Positions 8,413 to 16,452 of a DNA stretch of 57,259 bases are shown here, one piece after another. The translations under genes and the position numbers were made by a program. The stretch is from Deltaproteobacteria bacterium (lineage in GTDB: Bacteria; Myxococcota_A; UBA9160; SMWR01), in contig JAFDDG010000057.1 of the NCBI GenBank assembly GCA_019310965.1, forward strand, positions 1 to 57,259, given 5' to 3'. Under the pieces are notes generated by a model. The model did no database searches and was not told the origin of the DNA. It saw only the letters and a list, made by a program, of their open reading frames with translations. Position 1 is the first letter of the stretch; the number at the start of each line of letters is the position of its first letter.

Positions 8413-9011
8413 TCCACCTCATCCGGCACGGCGAGACGGCCGGCAACGCGCAGCGCGTGATCCAGTTTCCCGACACGCCGCTGTCGGAGCGCGGACACGA
8501 GCAGGCGCGCTCGCTCGCAGCGCGCTTTAGGGACGAGCCCGTGGCAGCCGTACTGTGCAGCGACTACGCGCGAGCCGAAGCCACGGCTCGCTGCCTTGCC
8601 GCAGCAACGGGGGCCACACTGGCGGTCGAACCCCTGTTGCGCGAGCGCTCCTTCGGCGACCTGCGCGGCACGCCCTACGCCGAGCTCGACGTCGATCCGT
8701 TCGCGCTGGACTACGCACCACCGGGAGGCGAGAGCTGGCCGGTCTTCCACGCACGCGTCGATGCGGCGTGGCGGCGCATTCAAGAGGTCGCCGCGGCCGA
8801 GGCGGGGCCGCTGGCCGTCGTCACCCACGGACTCGTGTGCCTATCGTTGTCCCTGCGCTACCTGGCGCTGCCAGAGGCCCACGAGATCGAGACCAGCGGC
8901 TTCGCCAACACATCCGTGACGACGCTGGAGGCGCGAGCGCCGTTCCGCGTGACCAGACTCGACTGCACCCGGCACCTCGACTGCGGCGCGGGCGACGGCG
9001 CGCCGGTCTAG
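8409..9011 (+). CDS. histidine phosphatase family protein (phosphoglycerate mutase-like)
   Basis: A 200-residue branch of the histidine phosphatase superfamily. The phosphohistidine motif LIRHGETAGN is at the N terminus, a second Arg appears in SDYARAEATAR, the acidic/Glu segment is LLRERSFGDLRG and the late catalytic His is in VVTHGLVC. The start is TTG at 8409, overlapping the lipoprotein stop (TTGA), so it is the last gene of the Mla operon. Substrate unknown; a phosphorylated lipid head group would fit the context but is speculation. Confidence 0.88.
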   Translation: MIHLIRHGETAGNAQRVIQFPDTPLSERGHEQARSLAARFRDEPVAAVLCSDYARAEATARCLAAATGATLAVEPLLRERSFGDLRGTPYAELDVDPFALDYAPPGGESWPVFHARVDAAWRRIQEVAAAEAGPLAVVTHGLVCLSLSLRYLALPEAHEIETSGFANTSVTTLEARAPFRVTRLDCTRHLDCGAGDGAPV

Positions 9012-9015
9012 CGCG

Positions 9016-9363
9016 TCAATACTGCGAACCGACGAACCCGATGGGGCGACGACCCTCGAGGTGGGCCGGTGTGAGCACGTAATCGCCCTTGATCGCGGAG
9101 TGCAGGATCGGCGTCGCGATGCTGCCGTCGCCGGCGGTCCAGACCCACGCCATGCCGCTCAGCAGCGAGCCCGTGAGCGCATAGCAAAGCTTCAACGGCG
9201 CGTAGACCAGGGTTCCCAGGGCGGCGCCAATGCCGACCAGCCCGGAGTAGGCGTTGCGCGGGGGCGCCTCTTCCTGAGCCCATGCCGAGAGCGGCGCTGC
9301 TGCCAACGCCAAACCGAGAAGGAGGGCAGCGAAGCCGCGGGCGGCACTTTTATTCCTTCGCAT
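9016..9363 (-). CDS. small secreted hypothetical protein with signal peptide
   Basis: A 115-residue product with a clear Sec signal (basic MRRNKSAARG, hydrophobic core, cleavage near SAWAQE). The mature part has a Gly/Ala-rich hydrophobic stretch (GLVGIGAALGTLVYAPLKL), then a WTAGDGSIATPIL segment and ends HLEGRRPIGFVGSQY. I do not recognise the family. It is convergent with the Mla operon and divergent from the tetR gene at 9427, so the two may share the 63-bp promoter region. Confidence 0.7.
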   Translation of the reverse strand: MRRNKSAARGFAALLLGLALAAAPLSAWAQEEAPPRNAYSGLVGIGAALGTLVYAPLKLCYALTGSLLSGMAWVWTAGDGSIATPILHSAIKGDYVLTPAHLEGRRPIGFVGSQY

Positions 9364-9391
9364 GGCAAGAGTTTAGGGCAAGAGTTGCAGG

Positions 9392-9420
9392 TTGGCCCCA
9401 AAATTAATTGCACGTACAAT
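9392..9420 (+). promoter_or_regulatory. sigma70-like promoter with overlapping palindrome; probably leaderless
   Basis: TTGGCC (9392-9397), a 17-base spacer and TACAAT (9415-9420) make a good housekeeping-type promoter in an AT-rich pocket. The tetR ATG starts at 9427, six bases past the -10, where transcription should begin, and there is no ribosome site, so the mRNA would be leaderless. ATTGCACGTACAAT (9407-9420), a palindrome with one mismatched pair, overlaps the -10 and could be the TetR autoregulatory operator. Confidence 0.55.
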
Positions 9421-9426
9421 AAAGAC

Positions 9427-10107
9427 ATGCCGCGTCGTTCGATCCGCCCGACATCCCACCGGCGCGGGCCCGGCCGCCCCGCCGGCGGCCAGTCCGGCGG
9501 AAGCCGGGAGGCACTGCTCGAGGCCGCCCAGGAGCTGATGGCGGAGCGGGGACTGCCCCGCGTGACGGTGCGCGAGGTGGCGGAACGCGCGGGTCTGCAA
9601 CCCGCCCTGGTCAACTACTACTTCGGCGGCAAGGAAGAACTGCTGCAGGCCGTGGTGGACCGGGCAGCCGGACGCCTGCTCGCGCGGGCGGCCGAAAGCG
9701 TCGACAGCGAAGGCTCGCCGCAAGAGCGACTTCGCGCCCTGTTGCGTTCGCTGGTCATCGGAATGACCGAGGAGCCGTACGCCCCGCGGCTGATCGTCGA
9801 GCAGGTGCTCTTCGGGCGCGAGGAAGTGGTCGACGAGTTCGCAAGGCGCTTTGCGAGCCGCCAGTTCGCGATCCTCGACAGTGTCTTCGGCGAGGGCCGC
9901 GCCGCCGGAGAGTTTCGCGACCTCGAAACGCACCTGCTGGCGCCGCAAATGCTGGGCGCTGCAATCTTCTTCTTCCTGGCACAGCCGGTATTGCGGCGCC
10001 TCTTCGGCATCGAGGAAATCACGCCCGAGTATGCCAGCCGCTACGCCGACCAGTTCGCGGACGTCTTGCTCCACGGCATCTGCACGCCCCGGGAAGCCCC
10101 GGAATGA
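9427..10107 (+). CDS. TetR/AcrR family transcriptional regulator
   Basis: A 226-residue regulator. After a basic, Pro/Gly-rich N-terminal arm comes the TetR helix-turn-helix: EALLEAAQELMAERGLPRVT, VREVAERAGLQPALVNYYFG and KEELLQAVVD (~residues 30-80). The C-terminal ligand domain is all-helical. It is the first gene of a set with an RND exporter, whose ATG overlaps its TGA, so it probably represses that set and is relieved by the exported compound (inference from arrangement). The start is fixed by a promoter just six bases upstream. Confidence 0.93.
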   Translation: MPRRSIRPTSHRRGPGRPAGGQSGGSREALLEAAQELMAERGLPRVTVREVAERAGLQPALVNYYFGGKEELLQAVVDRAAGRLLARAAESVDSEGSPQERLRALLRSLVIGMTEEPYAPRLIVEQVLFGREEVVDEFARRFASRQFAILDSVFGEGRAAGEFRDLETHLLAPQMLGAAIFFFLAQPVLRRLFGIEEITPEYASRYADQFADVLLHGICTPREAPE

Positions 10108-12521
10108 GAGACCGCATCGAACGGGCCTTCGAACGCTGGGGGCACTTCGCCTACCGGCGCGCGGGTTGGGTGTTGACGGCCGTGCTGGGCCTGACCCTGG
10201 CCCTCGCGACACAGCTACCGAATCTCGGCTTCGACGGATCGACGGAGGCGTTCTTCCACGAAGACGATCCGATCCGCGTCACCTACGACGGGTTCCGCAG
10301 GCAGTTCGGCAGCGACACGCTGATCCTGATCGCGGTGCGCCCGTCCGAGATCTTCGAGCTGGGCTTCCTCGAGAAGCTACGGGCATTCCACGAGGACCTC
10401 GAGGCCGAGGTGCCGATGCTCGTCGAGGTCACCAGCCTGGTGAACGCACGCGAGACCCGGGGCGAGGGGGACCAGCTGATCGTCGGCGACCTGATGGAGG
10501 ACTGGCCCACATCGGACGCCGACGTGGCCGACCTCGAGCGGCGGGTCATGGCGAACCCGCTGTATCGCGACCAGCTGGTGTCCGCGAACGGCGCGCTCAC
10601 CACCGTGCTGCTCGAGACGGTGGTCTACTCGGATACCGCAGGGGAGTTCGATCTCGGCGGATTCAACGACGCCGAGCCCGGTGACCCCGACAGCGGCACC
10701 TTCCTCACCGGCGACGACACGGGCACGATCGTCACGGCCGTGTACGAGGTGATGGAGCGCCATCGCGGGCCCGACTTCGAGCTCTACGCCAGCGGCGCAC
10801 CGGTGATGATGGCGGACCTGCAGGGGGAGATGCAGCAGGACATGGTGCTCTTCACCGGGCTGGCGCTGCTCGCAATCACGGTCCTGCTCGCGGCGGCGTT
10901 CCGACGCAGCGCCGCGGTGATACTGCCGCTCGTCTGCGTGGTGGCCTCCATGACCATCACGATGTCGGTGATGACGCTGCTCGGCATCGCGATCAAGCCG
11001 CCGACGCAGATCCTGCCGTCGTTCCTGCTGGCCGTGGGCGTCGGCGCGTCGGTCCACATCATGGCCATCTTCTACCAGGCCAGGGCCCGGGGCGAAGACA
11101 AAGAGCACGCCATAGCCCACGCCCTGGGCCACTCCGGCCTGGCCGTCGCGATGACGAGTCTCACCACCGCCGCCGGCCTGCTGTCGTTCACCGCAGCCGA
11201 GCTCCTGCCCATCGCCGAGTTCGGCGTGATGGCGCCGGCCGGGGTGATGGCGTCACTGCTGGTGACACTCGCCATGTTGCCGGCAATGATCGCGCTGTAT
11301 CCGATGCGAGAGGAGCGACGCCTCGAGGGCGACGCTCCGAAACTCTCCCAGCGCATCATGGTCGCTACCGGCGCCTTCGCGACGCGCAATGCGCGCGCCG
11401 TGGTGGCGGCATGGGCCGTGCTCCTGGTCGTGGCACTGGGCTTTGCGTCCCAGGTGCGGCTCAGCCACGCTCCTTTCACGTGGTTCCCGAAGGGCCACCC
11501 GACGCGCGACGCGGCCGACGTGCTGAATGACGAGATGAACGGCTCGCTGTTCCTGGAGTTCCTGATCCGGACGGACCGGGAGAACGGCATCCAGGACCCG
11601 GAGCTGCTGAAGCGCCTGGAAGCCATCCAGGCCAACGTGGCGGAGATCCGCTCTGCCGACATGTTCGTGGGCAAGACGATCTCCGTCTCGGACGTGGTGC
11701 AGGAAATCCACCAGGCACTGAACGAGAACGATCCGGATTATTACGCGGTGCCGGACGATCCACGGCTGGTCGCCCAGGAGCTGTTGCTCTTCGAGAACTC
11801 GGGCTCGGACGACCTGGAAGACCTCGTCGATCCACAGTTTTCGACCGCCCGCCTCACGATGAAGTTTCCGTTTCTCGACGCCGTCCAATTCGGGCCCTTC
11901 TTCGAGCTGCTGGGCGAAGAGGTCGAGGCGCAGGTGGGCGATCGCGCGGAGATCACCACGACGGGCCTCGGCATGCTGGCTGGAGCGGCGATCGGAGCCG
12001 TGGTGAAGACCCTGGTGCGCAGCTACCTGATCGCCTTCGCGATCATCAGTCCGCTGCTGGTGCTGCTGATCGGCAACTTCCGTTTCGGCCTGGCGGCGAT
12101 CGTCCCGAACCTGGCGCCAATCATCCTCACCGTCGGCGTGATGGGCGCATTCGGGCTGCCGCTCGACGCCTTCACGTTGATGATCGGCAGCATTGCCCTG
12201 GGGCTGGCAGTAGATGATACGATCCACTTCATGCACAACTTCCGCCGCTACTTTTCACAGAGTGGCGACGTGGAGAGTGCCGTGCGGCAGACACTGACCA
12301 CCACCGGCCAGGCGCTGCTGCTCACGACGCTGGTGCTCTCCAGCGGCTTCTTCGTCTACTTCTTCGCAACCCTGGTGGTGCTGCACAACTTCGGCCTGCT
12401 GACGGCAATGACAATCCTCGTGGCGCTCCTTGCCGACGTGTTGCTGGCGCCGGCACTCATGGTATTGCTGTCTCGTCCGCAACTGGACACTGCCACGACT
12501 TCGATGGAGACCGCTCGATGA
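10104..12521 (+). CDS. RND superfamily (MMPL/HpnN-type) exporter
   Basis: An 805-residue inner-membrane protein with the two-fold repeat of this family: TM1 at ~20-38, a large periplasmic domain, five helices at ~245-400, TM7 at ~420-445, a second periplasmic domain and five helices at ~640-790. The equivalent functional segments are LAVGVGASVHIM (~308-320) in the first half and LAVDDTIHFMHNF (~701-713) in the second; the DD pair probably takes part in proton coupling. It belongs to the COG1033/HpnN type that moves lipids or hopanoid-like molecules. ATG overlaps tetR and its TGA overlaps the next ATG. Confidence 0.9.
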   Translation: MRDRIERAFERWGHFAYRRAGWVLTAVLGLTLALATQLPNLGFDGSTEAFFHEDDPIRVTYDGFRRQFGSDTLILIAVRPSEIFELGFLEKLRAFHEDLEAEVPMLVEVTSLVNARETRGEGDQLIVGDLMEDWPTSDADVADLERRVMANPLYRDQLVSANGALTTVLLETVVYSDTAGEFDLGGFNDAEPGDPDSGTFLTGDDTGTIVTAVYEVMERHRGPDFELYASGAPVMMADLQGEMQQDMVLFTGLALLAITVLLAAAFRRSAAVILPLVCVVASMTITMSVMTLLGIAIKPPTQILPSFLLAVGVGASVHIMAIFYQARARGEDKEHAIAHALGHSGLAVAMTSLTTAAGLLSFTAAELLPIAEFGVMAPAGVMASLLVTLAMLPAMIALYPMREERRLEGDAPKLSQRIMVATGAFATRNARAVVAAWAVLLVVALGFASQVRLSHAPFTWFPKGHPTRDAADVLNDEMNGSLFLEFLIRTDRENGIQDPELLKRLEAIQANVAEIRSADMFVGKTISVSDVVQEIHQALNENDPDYYAVPDDPRLVAQELLLFENSGSDDLEDLVDPQFSTARLTMKFPFLDAVQFGPFFELLGEEVEAQVGDRAEITTTGLGMLAGAAIGAVVKTLVRSYLIAFAIISPLLVLLIGNFRFGLAAIVPNLAPIILTVGVMGAFGLPLDAFTLMIGSIALGLAVDDTIHFMHNFRRYFSQSGDVESAVRQTLTTTGQALLLTTLVLSSGFFVYFFATLVVLHNFGLLTAMTILVALLADVLLAPALMVLLSRPQLDTATTSMETAR

Positions 12522-13336
12522 CCCGCCCTCTTCGCACATGCCTCTGCACACTTCTGCTCGTCGCACCCGTCGCGCCCAGCGCGCCCAGCGTCGCCGACGA
12601 GACGGCGCCGACGGGCCGCCAGATCATGGAGTGGGTCGACGCCCGCGACGACGGAGATCATTCGACCCAGGACATGCAGATGCTCCTGATCGACAAGAAT
12701 GGCGGCCAGCGCAAGCGCACGATGCGCACCTTCGGCATGGACAAGGGCGAGGACAACTGGTCGATCATGTTCTTTCTCGAACCGGCAGACGTGAAGGACA
12801 CCGGCTTTCTCACCTACGACTACGACGATCCCGAGCGGGACGACGACCAGTGGCTGTATCTTCCGGCGCTGAAGAAGACCAAGCGCATCGCCTCGGGTGA
12901 CAAGAGCGGCGCCTTCATGGGCTCAGACTTCACCTATTCCGACATGACCGATCGCAACCTCGACAGCTACGACTACAAGTTGCTCCAGGAAAGCGAAGTC
13001 GCCGGCCAGAAGGTATGGGTGGTGGAGGCGATCCCTAACAACAAACACGAGATCAAGGAGACCGGCTACACGAAGCAGGTCCTCTTCGTTCGGCAGGACA
13101 ACTACGTCGTCGTGCGCGCCAAGAGTTGGGTCAAGAAGGGCTCGCGCAACAAGTACTTCGACATCAAGAAGCTCGAGCTGATCGAAGGCATCTGGACCCC
13201 GACAGAGATGCACATGACGACCAAGAAGGGGAAGAAGACGCTGCACAAGACGGTCCTGGTGAACGACAACGTCAAGTACGACCAGGAGATGGACGACGAC
13301 TCCTTCAGCGTGCGCAAACTCGAGCAGGGACTCTAG
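12518..13336 (+). CDS. outer-membrane lipoprotein-sorting (LolA-like) protein
   Basis: A 272-residue secreted protein with a signal peptide ending near SVADE. The body has the LolA/LolB-like concave beta-sheet family signature seen beside RND exporters: DMQMLLIDKNGGQRKRTM, FFLEPADVKDTGFLTYDY, DDQWLYLPALKKTKRI and GDKSGAFMGSDFTYSDM. These proteins shuttle hydrophobic cargo through the periplasm; here it would bridge the RND exporter and the outer-membrane partner encoded next. ATG overlaps the exporter stop (ATGA). Confidence 0.88.
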   Translation: MTRPLRTCLCTLLLVAPVAPSAPSVADETAPTGRQIMEWVDARDDGDHSTQDMQMLLIDKNGGQRKRTMRTFGMDKGEDNWSIMFFLEPADVKDTGFLTYDYDDPERDDDQWLYLPALKKTKRIASGDKSGAFMGSDFTYSDMTDRNLDSYDYKLLQESEVAGQKVWVVEAIPNNKHEIKETGYTKQVLFVRQDNYVVVRAKSWVKKGSRNKYFDIKKLELIEGIWTPTEMHMTTKKGKKTLHKTVLVNDNVKYDQEMDDDSFSVRKLEQGL

Positions 13337-13354
13337 GCTCGAGGAGGCGCCTCC

Positions 13355-14746
13355 GTGCGTCGCCGCCACTGCCCGCGGCTTGCCTGGTTCACGGGCTTGG
13401 CTCTCGCCGTGTCTCCCGCCGCCGCTTGGGCCGACAGCGTTGACGACTCGCTGGGCGGCTTCGACGAAGACGAGGAACTCGAGATCGACTTCGACACCAC
13501 CGCCACGGATCAGGCGGACCGCTGGTGGAACGTCGACGGCAGCGTCGGACTTTCGAGCTCGATCAACTGGAACGGGCACCGCTCCGAGACCGGCACGAAC
13601 TACGAGGGCCTCCAGCGACTGCGAGCACGTCTCAACCTCGAGGGCGACGCGCAGCTCCCCTACGGCTGGAAGTTCCGCGCGTCGCCACACATCTGGTACG
13701 ACTTCGCCTACCTGATCAACGGCTTCTCGCGGTACACGTCACAGGTCCGCAACGACTACGAGTGGGAATGGGAGTTCCAGGACACCTACCTGGAGGGGCC
13801 GCTCCTCGACAACGTCGACCTGAAGATCGGCCGGCAGGTCGTGAAGTGGGGCTACTCGGACAGCGTGCGCGTGCTCGACGTGCTGAACCCGCTGGATCAG
13901 CGCGAGCCCGGCCGTGCCGACATCGAGGACCTCGCCCGCTCGGTGGGCATGGGCAAGCTAGACTGGTACGTCGATCGCAACTGGACCGTCACGGCCATCG
14001 CAATTCCGGAGATGCGCTTCAGCGACCTGCCGTCATTCGGCAGCGACTTCAACCCCACCCCACCCCCCAAGCCGTCCAGCTCCTCCGACAACCCGCAGGA
14101 TTTCGAGGACTGGGAGGCCGCGGCCGCGGTTCACGGGATCTTCGAGGGCTGGGACGTCTCGTTTCACTACGCCTACTTCTACGACGACCTCCCGACCGTG
14201 CAGGTCGTGGGCGCTTCTCCGACGGGGCCGCTCCTGGAGCACGGGCACAGCCGCCTGCACCTGGTGGGCGCTGGCGGCAACTACGCCCTGGACTCGTGGC
14301 TGGTGAAGGGCGAGATCGCCTGGATCGACGGCTTCGAGTTCACCTCTGTGTCCGGCGACCGCTCGCGACTCGACGCGACGCTGGGCATCGAGTACTACGG
14401 CATCGCGGAGAACTCCTTCGCCATCGAGGTGGTGGAGCGCCACCTCTTCGACCACACGGGCGCGATTCGCGCCGCGCCGAACTTCACCCGCGAAGACAGA
14501 ATGGAGTACACGATCCGCTGGACGGCGGATTGGTTCAATGCGCGCCTTACGACGACCGTGCTCGCCATCCTTCTCGGCTACGGCGTACAGGATGGCACGA
14601 TCCTGCGCGCCGAGGGAGAGTACGAACTGGGTGACGGCCTGGCTCTCACCGCCGGGATCCTGATGTTCCAGTCCGGCGATCTGCCGCCACTCGACAGCTG
14701 GGGCCGCAACGACCGCGCCTTCATCGACCTCAAGTACTCGTTCTGA
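13355..14746 (+). CDS. DUF1302-like outer-membrane beta-barrel protein
   Basis: A 463-residue protein with signal peptide (cleavage near AWADS), an acidic linker (GGFDEDEELEIDFD) and a long series of alternating amphipathic strands ending in KYSF, the aromatic C terminus expected of BAM-folded barrels. The segment LKIGRQVVKWGYSDSVRVLDVLNPLD is typical of DUF1302. It starts at a GTG (13355) eight bases after GAGGAGG. With the RND and LolA-like genes it probably forms a trans-envelope export route for a hydrophobic compound. Confidence 0.82.
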   Translation: MRRRHCPRLAWFTGLALAVSPAAAWADSVDDSLGGFDEDEELEIDFDTTATDQADRWWNVDGSVGLSSSINWNGHRSETGTNYEGLQRLRARLNLEGDAQLPYGWKFRASPHIWYDFAYLINGFSRYTSQVRNDYEWEWEFQDTYLEGPLLDNVDLKIGRQVVKWGYSDSVRVLDVLNPLDQREPGRADIEDLARSVGMGKLDWYVDRNWTVTAIAIPEMRFSDLPSFGSDFNPTPPPKPSSSSDNPQDFEDWEAAAAVHGIFEGWDVSFHYAYFYDDLPTVQVVGASPTGPLLEHGHSRLHLVGAGGNYALDSWLVKGEIAWIDGFEFTSVSGDRSRLDATLGIEYYGIAENSFAIEVVERHLFDHTGAIRAAPNFTREDRMEYTIRWTADWFNARLTTTVLAILLGYGVQDGTILRAEGEYELGDGLALTAGILMFQSGDLPPLDSWGRNDRAFIDLKYSF

Positions 14747-14755
14747 GCCAGCCTC

Positions 14756-14816
14756 GGGGACGGTGTTGCCTTCTTGCCTTTTTCTCCGAAAAAGGCAAGA
14801 AGGCAACACCGTCCCC
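14756..14816. repeat. 61-bp near-complete palindrome (REP-like element / bidirectional terminator)
   Basis: Two perfect 29-base arms around a 3-base TCC centre. The left arm begins GGGGACGGTGTTGCCTTC and ends GCCTTTTTC; the right arm is its exact reverse complement. One more C-G pair extends it outward. It lies between convergent genes, 10 bp after the DUF1302 gene and 18 bp before the PPOX gene, where it can terminate both. The GGGGACGGTGTTG start resembles REP-type repeats tied to Y1 (RAYT) transposases, but no such gene is here. Confidence 0.8.
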
Positions 14817-14833
14817 GCCGACCGCCGAAGCGG

Positions 14834-15307
14834 CTAGTACGTGCCGCCGAGCTTGCTGTGATCCCAGGAGACGATCTTCTCGGGCTTGATGCGCAGCAAC
14901 ACGCGCTTGGCGGCCGTGGCCTCGATCACCTTGTACATGCCTTCGCGAGCCTCCTGGCTCTCCGCAGCCTCGCCGCCCGTGATGTCGACCAGCGTGTCCT
15001 GCACCGCGCGCAAGTCGTCGACGATCTCGCAGGTGCCGCTGATGTGGACCCCGCGCAGTTCGGAGTACTCCTCACCGTCTTCCACCAGCAGGCTGACCTT
15101 CGGATCTCGCTGGACGTTCTTGACCTTCTGGCTCTTGCGGAAGGTGGACATGCGCACGCTGCCGTCGTCGTCGATCGCAAACCACATGGGCATGGGGTGC
15201 GGGAAGCCCCCGACGCCGTTCGAAACGATGATCAGGGTCTTCTTGGAGCGGATGAAGGTCATCCGCTCCTCGTCCGTCATTGTGATCAACTCGCGGCGGC
15301 TCGGCAT
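14834..15307 (-). CDS. pyridoxamine 5'-phosphate oxidase (PPOX) family protein
   Basis: A 157-residue split-barrel flavin/deazaflavin-binding protein. The pattern MTDEERMTFIRSKKTLII, GFPHPMPMWFAIDDDGSV, STFRKSQKVKNVQRDPKVSL and GVHISGTCEIV is that of stand-alone PPOX enzymes that reduce small molecules with F420H2 or FMN; the cofactor cannot be decided. It begins at ATG 15305-15307, 10 bp after the ferredoxin reductase gene stop, so the two likely form one transcript. Confidence 0.88.
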   Translation of the reverse strand: MPSRRELITMTDEERMTFIRSKKTLIIVSNGVGGFPHPMPMWFAIDDDGSVRMSTFRKSQKVKNVQRDPKVSLLVEDGEEYSELRGVHISGTCEIVDDLRAVQDTLVDITGGEAAESQEAREGMYKVIEATAAKRVLLRIKPEKIVSWDHSKLGGTY

Positions 15308-15317
15308 GGAGATCCTC

Positions 15318-16406
15318 TCAGTCTGGATACTCGATCTTCACCTTGCTGCTCACGCACACGGCCTGGCACGTGAGCACCCAGCCCTCTTCCAGAAGGTCGG
15401 GCTTCAGGCAATCGTTGACACGCATGCTCACCTTGCCCTCGGTGAGCTTGGCCATGCAACAGGAGCAGTAACCCTCTTCGCAGGAGAATGGCGGTTTGAG
15501 GCCAGCGCGGCGGGCAGCTTCGAGCACCCGTTCCTCGGCGCGGTAGTCGATCTCGTACTCGTTGCCGTCGAGCACGACGCTGATCTTCTCAGGGGCCACG
15601 TGTGCCACTCCGTCGCTGGAGGCCGCAGCATCGGTGCGCTCCGCGTCGGGATCCGGCGGCGACACGAAGCGCTCGATATGGATCTGCTCCGACGGCACGT
15701 GCAGCGCGGCCAACGCGCGCTCGACGATGTCCATGAAAATGCCCGGACCGCACAGAAAGAAATCCCCCTCGAGCGCATCGACGGCGTAGTGCTCGACGCG
15801 GCGCACGTCGAGGAAGCCATCCCGATCGTCGAGAGAGTGCTGAATCACAAAGCGGTCGGGATGCGCGGCGGCCAACTCCCCGAGTTCCTGCTCGAAGATG
15901 ATCGAGGCGGCGTCGCGATTCGCGTACACGAGGCGCAGCTTCCGGTCGGTGCTGGCAAGCGCCGTCTTCGCGATGGAGATGCAGGGGGTGATGCCGCTGC
16001 CCCCGGCGAAGAGCGTGATGGGACGACGCTTGTCGTTGAGCACGAACAGGCCGGCCGGCGGCACCACCATCAGCGTGTCACCGGCTTTGACTTCGTCAAT
16101 GAGCCAGTTCGAGACGCGCCCGTCCTCGACACGCTTGACCGTGACCTTGAGCTTCGGATCGCACTCGGGAGAGCTCGAGAGCGAGTAGCTGCGGGTCAGC
16201 ACCTTGCCGCCCAGCGGCACCTTGAAGCTCAGGAACTGCCCGGCCCGATAGCGGAACCGCTCTTCGTGCTCGGCCGGCACGTCGAAGACCAACGAGCAGG
16301 TGTCGTAGGTCTCGCGAATCACTTCCGCGACCGGAACGGCGCAGCAGTTCTCAGTGGCCTTGCGCCAGTCCTCTTCAGAAACGCCGGCTTGAGTGATGTC
16401 GAGCAT
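15318..16406 (-). CDS. ferredoxin-NAD(P)H oxidoreductase, KshB/PaaE-like
   Basis: A 362-residue electron-transfer protein with three parts in order: an FAD-binding barrel (RSYSLSSSP, ~residues 83-91), an NAD(P)-binding domain (FAGGSGITPCI) and a C-terminal plant-type [2Fe-2S] domain with CEEGYCSCC and a distal Cys in WVLTCQAVC. This layout is that of reductases feeding Rieske oxygenases such as KshB (3-ketosteroid 9-alpha-hydroxylase) and PaaE. No oxygenase lies next to it. A ~35-residue linker before the iron-sulfur domain is acidic and Ala-rich. ATG start at 16404-16406. Confidence 0.88.
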   Translation of the reverse strand: MLDITQAGVSEEDWRKATENCCAVPVAEVIRETYDTCSLVFDVPAEHEERFRYRAGQFLSFKVPLGGKVLTRSYSLSSSPECDPKLKVTVKRVEDGRVSNWLIDEVKAGDTLMVVPPAGLFVLNDKRRPITLFAGGSGITPCISIAKTALASTDRKLRLVYANRDAASIIFEQELGELAAAHPDRFVIQHSLDDRDGFLDVRRVEHYAVDALEGDFFLCGPGIFMDIVERALAALHVPSEQIHIERFVSPPDPDAERTDAAASSDGVAHVAPEKISVVLDGNEYEIDYRAEERVLEAARRAGLKPPFSCEEGYCSCCMAKLTEGKVSMRVNDCLKPDLLEEGWVLTCQAVCVSSKVKIEYPD

Positions 16407-16452
16407 AGGGGCGAGCAGATTAGCGCATCGCGTGACCGGCCTGGAGCGCCGC

